A DNA stretch of 64,000 nucleotides, taken from contig NC_092701.1 of assembly GCF_964275005.1 (NCBI RefSeq), positions 35,913,520 to 35,977,519 of the forward strand, written 5' to 3'. The stretch is from Diadema setosum (taxonomy: Eukaryota; Echinodermata; Echinoidea; Diadematoida; Diadematidae). The notes under the pieces were generated by a model that worked only from the letters and a program-made list of their open reading frames with translations, did no database searches and was not told where the DNA came from. Shown piece after piece: positions 57,372-64,000 of the stretch. The position numbers and the translations under genes are program-made. Within the stretch, counting starts at the first letter, position 1, and each line of letters starts with the position of its first letter.

Positions 57372-59323
57372 ATCCACACATCATAATTAGGCAGGTTCCA
57401 ATGAGCTATCAAGCTGGTAATTGTCTGTTCATGTGATGATGATGTTTATATAGGCAAACTTTGGTCCAAAAGTGGGGCAGATTTTGTATTCTTTTGTCAG
57501 CATGAGACAGAATTGTTCCATTTCCCAAAGAGCCTCCTGCAATAACAGAGTGACTTGGAAGCTCTGAAGATTCCACCAAACAATGATATTATCACATTCA
57601 TCTGCTTTTAAAGGCTTCTTCCTTAAGGACAGGATGTGAAATGGCAATGATTGGGACATCAAAGATGTTCTGTTTTGGCTGTTTCAATTTCTCTTTAATG
57701 AAGAAGGTATGTCATTTACTTCAGCTGTATCCCTTGATATAAATATTAATGATAATAATCATGATGATGATAATAATGATGATGATGATAATAAGAATGA
57801 TGATGATGATGATAATAATAACAATGATAATTATAACAATATCAGAAAGCAATACTATAAGCAATAACAACAATGATGAAAACAATGATACTGCTTACCT
57901 CAAAAGCAACTGCAGGATACATGACGTAAGAAATAATTCCAAATGAAGACTGAACAATACCTTTAACTCTCTCTCTTCCTACATTTCTGTCTTTCTTTCT
58001 GTCTCTCTCTCTCTCTCCAGACTGAGTTTCTAAACTGCCATAATTTCTTTGATTTCTATGGTTTCTTCTGCTCTTGGGCATTTCTCGGGAGGTATGCCGT
58101 TTTCATGAGATATAAAAGGGATATCTTCTCTTCTTTCTCAGAACAGGCACTTAACTCTCATATTGATCTTCCATTAATGAATTATGTGTGTGGGAGAGGG
58201 AGTAGCTCTCCCTGGTACTCAAGAGATAATAACTCCTTGCCCCCCCCCCCCCCCCTTACAGACACATTGTATGAAATGATGCAACATCTGAATAATGACT
58301 GAAAGCACAATCACTTGAGGAGAAGCAGAGGAGTGCATTTTGTACATGACAATAGCGGGTGGGTACATGCTAAATGTCAGATTTTTAATGACAACCCAAC
58401 GTGTGCCTCCTTCATCTTCCTGATTGATCTTCAGACTAGTGACATCAATCCAGGGCATTTACGGGAAAAAGCTCTTACTTGTAGAACAAGTGTTTGACGG
58501 CAGAAAGTCTCGACTGAAAAAGAAGAAGATGATGATGATGAGTATTTATAAAGGGAATTAACAACCTTCTGATGCTCACAAATATGACCGCTGACTAAGG
58601 ACAACTAAAGAACTAAGCTTCCCGGCAAGTTGTCAAATAGCAATTTAATTTGCGGAAGATCCACATGGTATTCAAAGCAACCAGAGACACGACTTCACTT
58701 CTCCTCACATGAGGTCAAACCACCTGGTGAAGTGCTCGGTGGAAGGTTTGAAACAGGTGAAAGGTATTGTCCTCTCCCCCCGTCCCCCCCCCCCCACCCT
58801 ATCTTCCATTCTGGTTGGCTCATTACTCCCATGAAAATGGGAGCAACCAGATGGCACTATAAGAAATATACTAGACAAGAAGACAGAAGACTCTTCAACA
58901 TGCCCACATCATTATCCTTGTTCCTACAGAACTTCCAGGAATGTTACAGTATCACGCACATGGAAAGAAAGAAATAACAGAAGAAACGGTGAATACTGGA
59001 GCAAACATTTACCGCCTACACAGGTACCTTGTGGAAACTTCTTATTTAGGGGATTTCTACAAATAAGTTCTACGTATAAAATATACATTTTATAGAGTGC
59101 ACAGCTTCTTCATCAGATAAAGAGACATTTACAAATGTGAGAGAGAATATAATACGTTAATAACGTATACACAAGAAGTCGGCTGTAGCACAGTGCCTTA
59201 TTGCTATTCCGAGTTTCACGTTCCAATTAGGATGCGATCATCAGGCAAGTCATGTGTTTGATTTATAATTATATATGTGTATGTATATATAAACATACGT
59301 GTATACATACATATATAAATATA

Positions 59324-59424
<101 letters not shown>

Positions 59425-60082
59425 ACATATGCATACATACTTACGAATTTCTATCTGTCACTAGTGAGGTAGTGTAATAACAAGATTCACTTGGTCTTTT
59501 GAGCAAGCCACATGCGGCTAATATCTGCAGCAGCTAACCTCTTCTTATTTTGAAGAGCATGAACATTCTGTAGTCAGATTGGATTTACATTTCACCCTGC
59601 ACAACAGTAAAAAAAAAAAGAAGACATTACTGAAATAAAACTGAGCTAGAGATTGCTATCTCATTCTGAAAACTGTTACTTGGGACTCCACACACAGAGC
59701 ATGTCTTCAATATCCTGTGAAATATGCCATGAAAGGCGAACCGCCGAGGTAAAATGACATCAAACCTCACTGTACCTCCTTCATGTGAAAAGAATGACAT
59801 CTCTCATGAGAGATATGCATGCTTGCATTGTAGACTTTGCAAAGCAGCTGCATGCTGTCTGCATACATCGCCCTCACAGAGGGGCAAGAAGCATCATTCA
59901 GGTTCCAGCGCACACTCATTATCAATGACGAATTACCCATCATGCACTGTACAAAGCAACGATCTAAGCAGATACCCATAACTATTGCTGGCACTAAGAC
60001 TCTCTGTGTGACAAATGGACTTAAAGAACAGGGAGACTGAGACAAGAGCCTGATTTGTTGGAAAAATCTCTCTGAAGTCTTT

Positions 60083-60174
60083 CAACCCGTTGAAGACTAG
60101 TCCCGAGTATACTCAGGCAGGTGTCTATGGGAATTGCATGTTATAGAAAAATTAGCTCGTCCTCAATGGGTTAA
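60083..60174. mobile_element. Mini-hairpin TTTAACCCGTTGAGGA, copy 2
   Basis: CAACCCGTTGAAGACTAGTC to CGTCCTCAATGGGTTAA, with TATACTCAGGCAGGTGTCTA inside. Its right TTAA is also the left TTAA of the next element. Confidence 0.8.
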
Positions 60175-60560
60175 AGGGATGGTACAGTATTGGTGGAGAT
60201 GAGAATTGGGCTTTTAACTTTTTGCGAGATACCAAGAAAACACTTATGATATAGTAAAGGGCATACCATTTTAAGAGGAATCCAAAGTTTATTTGATGAA
60301 AATCGGGTTTGGAATGACTGAAACATCCAAAAACAAAGTAAAACAAAGCGATCGTAACAAAGTGTGGGACCCATACTTTATTAGAATCACTCTGTTTTGG
60401 ATATCTCAGCCATTTCAAAACCAATTTTCATCAAATAAACATTGAATTCCTCATGGAATTACATGCTCTTTCATATTTCATGTGAGGTTTCTCATTATCT
60501 CACCAAAAAATGTTAAAATCCTGAAATTAGGTCTCAACCAAAACTATACAATCCCTTTAA
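60171..60560. mobile_element. TTAAAGGGATGG MITE, copy 2
   Basis: Begins TTAAAGGGATGGTACAG and ends ACAATCCCTTTAA, with the same internal inverted arms as the copy at 18909. It directly abuts the 60083-60174 element and shares its TTAA. Confidence 0.8.
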
Positions 60561-60982
60561 GGTGCAAAGACTTTGCTTATATCCTGTTCATGTTAACAAC
60601 AGGCCCTATCAATGAAGCCTGTAAAGATTTGAATGTGGTTTCATAAACATGCTTCACTACTCACTTCTGTCACAAATATTCATGAAACTTCTGGAACAGC
60701 ATAAACTTCCTTTTCCTTTGTCAAATACTTCCTTGACTCAAAGTGATAAATCAAGAGGAAATCCAGTAAGCAGCAACCGCACATTCATTCTAATACTGCA
60801 TTAGATAGCCTTGGCAAAATGTTCATATCTACTTTTGATATGCTTTACATATGCATATATTTATGCATTTACTGAGGAAGGAGTGGTAATAAGGTGGGGT
60901 CTTTTTGTCAAAATCAAGGCAACACACTGGAAAGAGATAAATAAATAGATAGATAAATAGATAGAAAGATAGATAGATAGAT

Positions 60983-61042
<60 letters not shown>

Positions 61043-62401
61043 GTATAGATAGAGAAAGAGAAAGAGGGTATGTATTGGATAATGGGGAGGGAGATTTGGA
61101 AAGATCTGAGGGCCAAAGGCAGAGACAGAAGGAGGTAAGTTCTGGGTCAGAAAAAGAAAGATTACAAGAAAAAAACAAAAAAACAAAAAACAAAACAAAA
61201 AGAAAGACATAAAGATCAACAGAGACACCCATGGATTTGATGAAAAAGGTATCAGGATTGCAAATGGAGCAGCATTAAGAAACCATAACAAAATGTTTTT
61301 GGAATTATTTTTGGAATGAGAGAGAAAATTGGATTGAACAGTATTCTTCTTATCTATACTCCCATTTACCTTGTATTTTATTCACTTACATATTATGACT
61401 GAAAATATTTGTGATTACGTATGTATTCATCAACCATCTACAAACATATGTCTAAAGTTCAATTTATATTAGCTGATCAAAAATGAAATTAACTTGGCAT
61501 TTTCATGAGAGGATTACAAAAGTAAATATTTATGTATGACGGTACTGGGAAATATAGTCTGGTGCCCAGGGGAAGGTTAAAACAGATGGCTAAAAAACAG
61601 AAACAAACACCCTCACAGCAATTTTCATTCCACAGAAATGTCAACGACACTGGCTCATCATGTATGTATGACACATACTGTGAGAGCTGGGAGCAGCGTG
61701 CCCTTTGTGAGGCATGCAGCGCCACGTAACCGGCACCCCACCCCAGAGGCAAGCGGCAAAGATTCAATTACAACGGCAAAAATCAAATCAAGGGATGAAT
61801 TTCAAGCCTGGTCAAGTGCATGTTCCTCAAAATATGTGTCACAATTTCCAATATGTGCACTGGACATGCCCAACGCCGCATGAATTGGTTTGCAAAAAAT
61901 GGCCAGCACGCCTAGGCATTACTGAAACGGGATCGAGGCCACAAGGCAGCTACATGTACATGTATGTGGGTGTATTCTGTACACTCTTCTAGCATGCAGA
62001 GAAACATTGCACCACTCATATCATACATTAACATGTGAAGTGGTCTTGGAGATGATGCAGGCATCATTCATGCAATAAAAGAGAAGAGACTCCATGGTGA
62101 CACTGCTTCAGAGCCGAGCCTTGTAATTTTTTTTTTTTCTTCCTAGGAAAGGAAGCAGGGTGGAGGGGTACAATTTCAGGATTCTCAGCAGGCGTTAATG
62201 TGACAAATGGCCTTAAGGTTGCCAGCATATATCTCGCTACACTTCATCACTTCATAACTCTATGGCCACATGCACAAATTTATACAGGGAGAAAAATGCC
62301 CTTACAAGAAGGAATAGAAGAAGAACAAAGAGATGAAAGAAGAGGGGAGAGGGAAGAAAGACAGGAGTGCAGGACAACAATCACAATAAGACAATGAAGA
62401 A
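60561..62401. other. No gene recognised
   Basis: GATA tract at 60936 and A-rich sequence at 61165-61210; otherwise nothing seen. Confidence 0.5.
60936..61042. repeat. (GATA)n tract
   Basis: About 22 GATA units with AAAGATA interruptions. Confidence 0.95.
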
Positions 62402-62870
62402 TAATGGTAATAAATAATAATAATAAATAACACTTACATAGCCCTTAATACTGACATTTTTAAGTGCATTAATACAGAAAAATATCAAAGTAAAATGCAC
62501 AATTATGTATATATATATATAACAACAATAACAAAAATTAGGACTACGTAAATAGATAAGTTTTCAGCAATGATTTAAACTTATCAACACTTTCAGGATT
62601 TCGTATATAAAGAGGGAGTTTGTTCCAAAGAGATGGAGATATAACAGAAAAAGCTGTCACCATAACAGGTATAGGTGACGGACCATGTATGTGATAGTTG
62701 CAGAGTGGAGGAAGAACGGAGAGAACGGGTTGAAGTGGAAGAGCGTGAGAAATCAAGTCTTTGAGATAAGATGGTGCAAGATTATCACATATCTTATAGA
62801 CAATGAGAAGAAGGAAGAGGAAATGAAGAGGAAATGAAGAGGCTTCCACAATGTAGACGAAACTTTAATG
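62402..62870 (-). mobile_element. LINE reverse-transcriptase C-terminal remnant with A/T-rich tail
   Basis: The complement of 62849-62544 encodes a frame with LAPSYLKDLISHALPL, FSVISPSLWNKLPLYIRN and FKSLLKTYLFT. These are the typical C-terminal motifs of CR1/RTE-like non-LTR retrotransposon polymerases (SLWNxLPxxIR...FKxxLKTxLF). The 3' end at low coordinates runs into a TAA-rich tail near 62402. It is a 5'-truncated copy with no endonuclease or RT core in view. Confidence 0.85.
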
Positions 62871-64000
62871 CAGTTTCTGGCAGCATTCTACAGTACTAGA
62901 ATTCTTGTCGGTTTGTTTCTCTTGTTTTGTTTTGAGTCATTAGGCTTTTCAAAATTACGATGAGTTCTAGTCGAATACATAAGAATGTTAGAGCCATTGC
63001 CTTTGAGTTGTTGCCAAGATCTGGCGAAGGAATTTTCCTGACCTGGGACAGACTTCTTGGTTAATGAGTGTAACAAATGACTCCGGAGGCAAGCATAATT
63101 ACAATGTAAACTATGTGTTGATAATCTTTTACCTTTTTGCGCCATGCCATGTCAAAATATACCATGAAATAATACCTACCCAAAGAGTAGATGCTGGTCA
63201 TATCAGATATCATATTGACGAGTGGTTTGATCATAAACTCTGAGTCCACCACAAGGTTAGCAACACAACAACAATGGCAAGCCTAACCTTTGAGCGAAGT
63301 TTTGGGAATTACAGGTTGCTAGCTGTTTTCTAACAGTGCCTTATATATGGTTACTTAATTGGGACTCAATTCTAAGGTAGACAAGCCAACATCCTTTAAT
63401 AGTAAAGGTATTAACTGTATCTTCAAGAGAGATAGGAAAAGTGATTAATAAACTAATCACAATATATCTAGGCATATCACATCCTATATGAAGCATACAC
63501 ATCCACATCTTAAACTGATAGTGCCAGCATTGAAAAAAAAAACAGATACAAAAATGATAAGAAAACTATAAAAACATGGAGTAAAGTAGCTAAATTGAAG
63601 GAGTGATAGCTTTGCCTTGCCTTCTTGTTGACTTCATATTTCCATAAATCACAGGCCTAGCACAAAAAAAAAAGAAAAAAATCTTCCTGCAGAGATATCA
63701 AACAATTTTGAATTACATGGAGTTAATCTTCAGATATACACTACTGCTTTATCAACCACAACAACCACACAAACTTCTTTCTTCCTCCTTTTTTTCTGCT
63801 TTCTAGATTTGGTTTTTCTTGCCATGAACGCGGACCCATTAATGGTGGGGATTTTAATTTCCTGTGCCTTGAAAGGCTCCCGTGGGTCACATAAAAACTG
63901 AGCCCACAAAACACCTAGCTGTGGAGACACCAAGGAGTTGAAAGCACAGATGGCTAGCAACGAGGATGGGAGACGGCCCCTCGATTGATGAACCTTTATG
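62871..64000. other. No gene recognised
   Basis: A 60-nt minus-strand exon-like piece at 63239-63180 is discussed under findings. The rest shows nothing. Confidence 0.45.

Noticed and set aside
57894..57960. Minus-strand stretch ending in a GTAAGC donor as the NPDC1 membrane exon
   Set aside because: The phase could fit, but the reading (SLHLELFLTSCILQLLL) is a poor membrane span and no pyrimidine tract or acceptor precedes it.

Overview
This is eukaryotic, AT-rich, repeat-loaded DNA: small coding exons with GT-AG splice signals sit in long introns full of simple repeats, hairpin (MITE-like) elements and tRNA-derived SINEs. The protein content and the style of the repeats point to a marine invertebrate deuterostome, most likely an echinoderm and probably a sea urchin. 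The species assignment is inference. No prokaryotic, viral, rRNA, CRISPR or organellar features were seen. Apart from the three genes below, nearly every open frame is a product of microsatellites or transposon remnants.

Gene 1 (minus strand, 12166 down to 4006) is allograft inflammatory factor 1 (AIF1/Iba1-like). It is complete over six coding exons that splice in frame to a 143-residue protein with two EF-hands. Gene 2 (plus strand, 32376 to 41289) is a seven-transmembrane receptor of the Methuselah-like/adhesion type with a somatomedin-B domain behind a signal peptide. Four coding exons give 959 residues, and most of the protein lies in one 2564-bp exon. Gene 3 (minus strand, 54808 down to 50881) is the C-terminal part of NPDC1 (neural proliferation, differentiation and control 1). 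Four exons were found; the exons for the N-terminus and membrane span were not found and probably lie beyond the right edge.

Region by region: 1-4 kb holds simple repeats, two transposon-like elements and a very stable hairpin. 4-12.2 kb is AIF1, with a LINE fragment and two hairpin elements in its introns. 12.2-31.9 kb is a long stretch without a recognised gene but with many elements; it includes a CpG-richer island at 27.3-28.2 kb that looks like a promoter with a possible untranslated exon. 31.9-41.3 kb is the receptor gene with a CCAAT/E-box promoter. 41.3-50.9 kb separates the convergent receptor and NPDC1 genes. 50.9-54.8 kb is NPDC1. 54.8-64 kb is probably its long intron, with further elements and a LINE remnant.

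The three genes do not form an operon or an obvious pathway. One contextual point stands out: AIF1 and NPDC1 lie about 39 kb apart here, and human AIF1L and NPDC1 are both on 9q34, so the neighbourhood may be an old deuterostome linkage. All coding models were built by eye from reading frames, splice sites and remembered family motifs; no database search was run.
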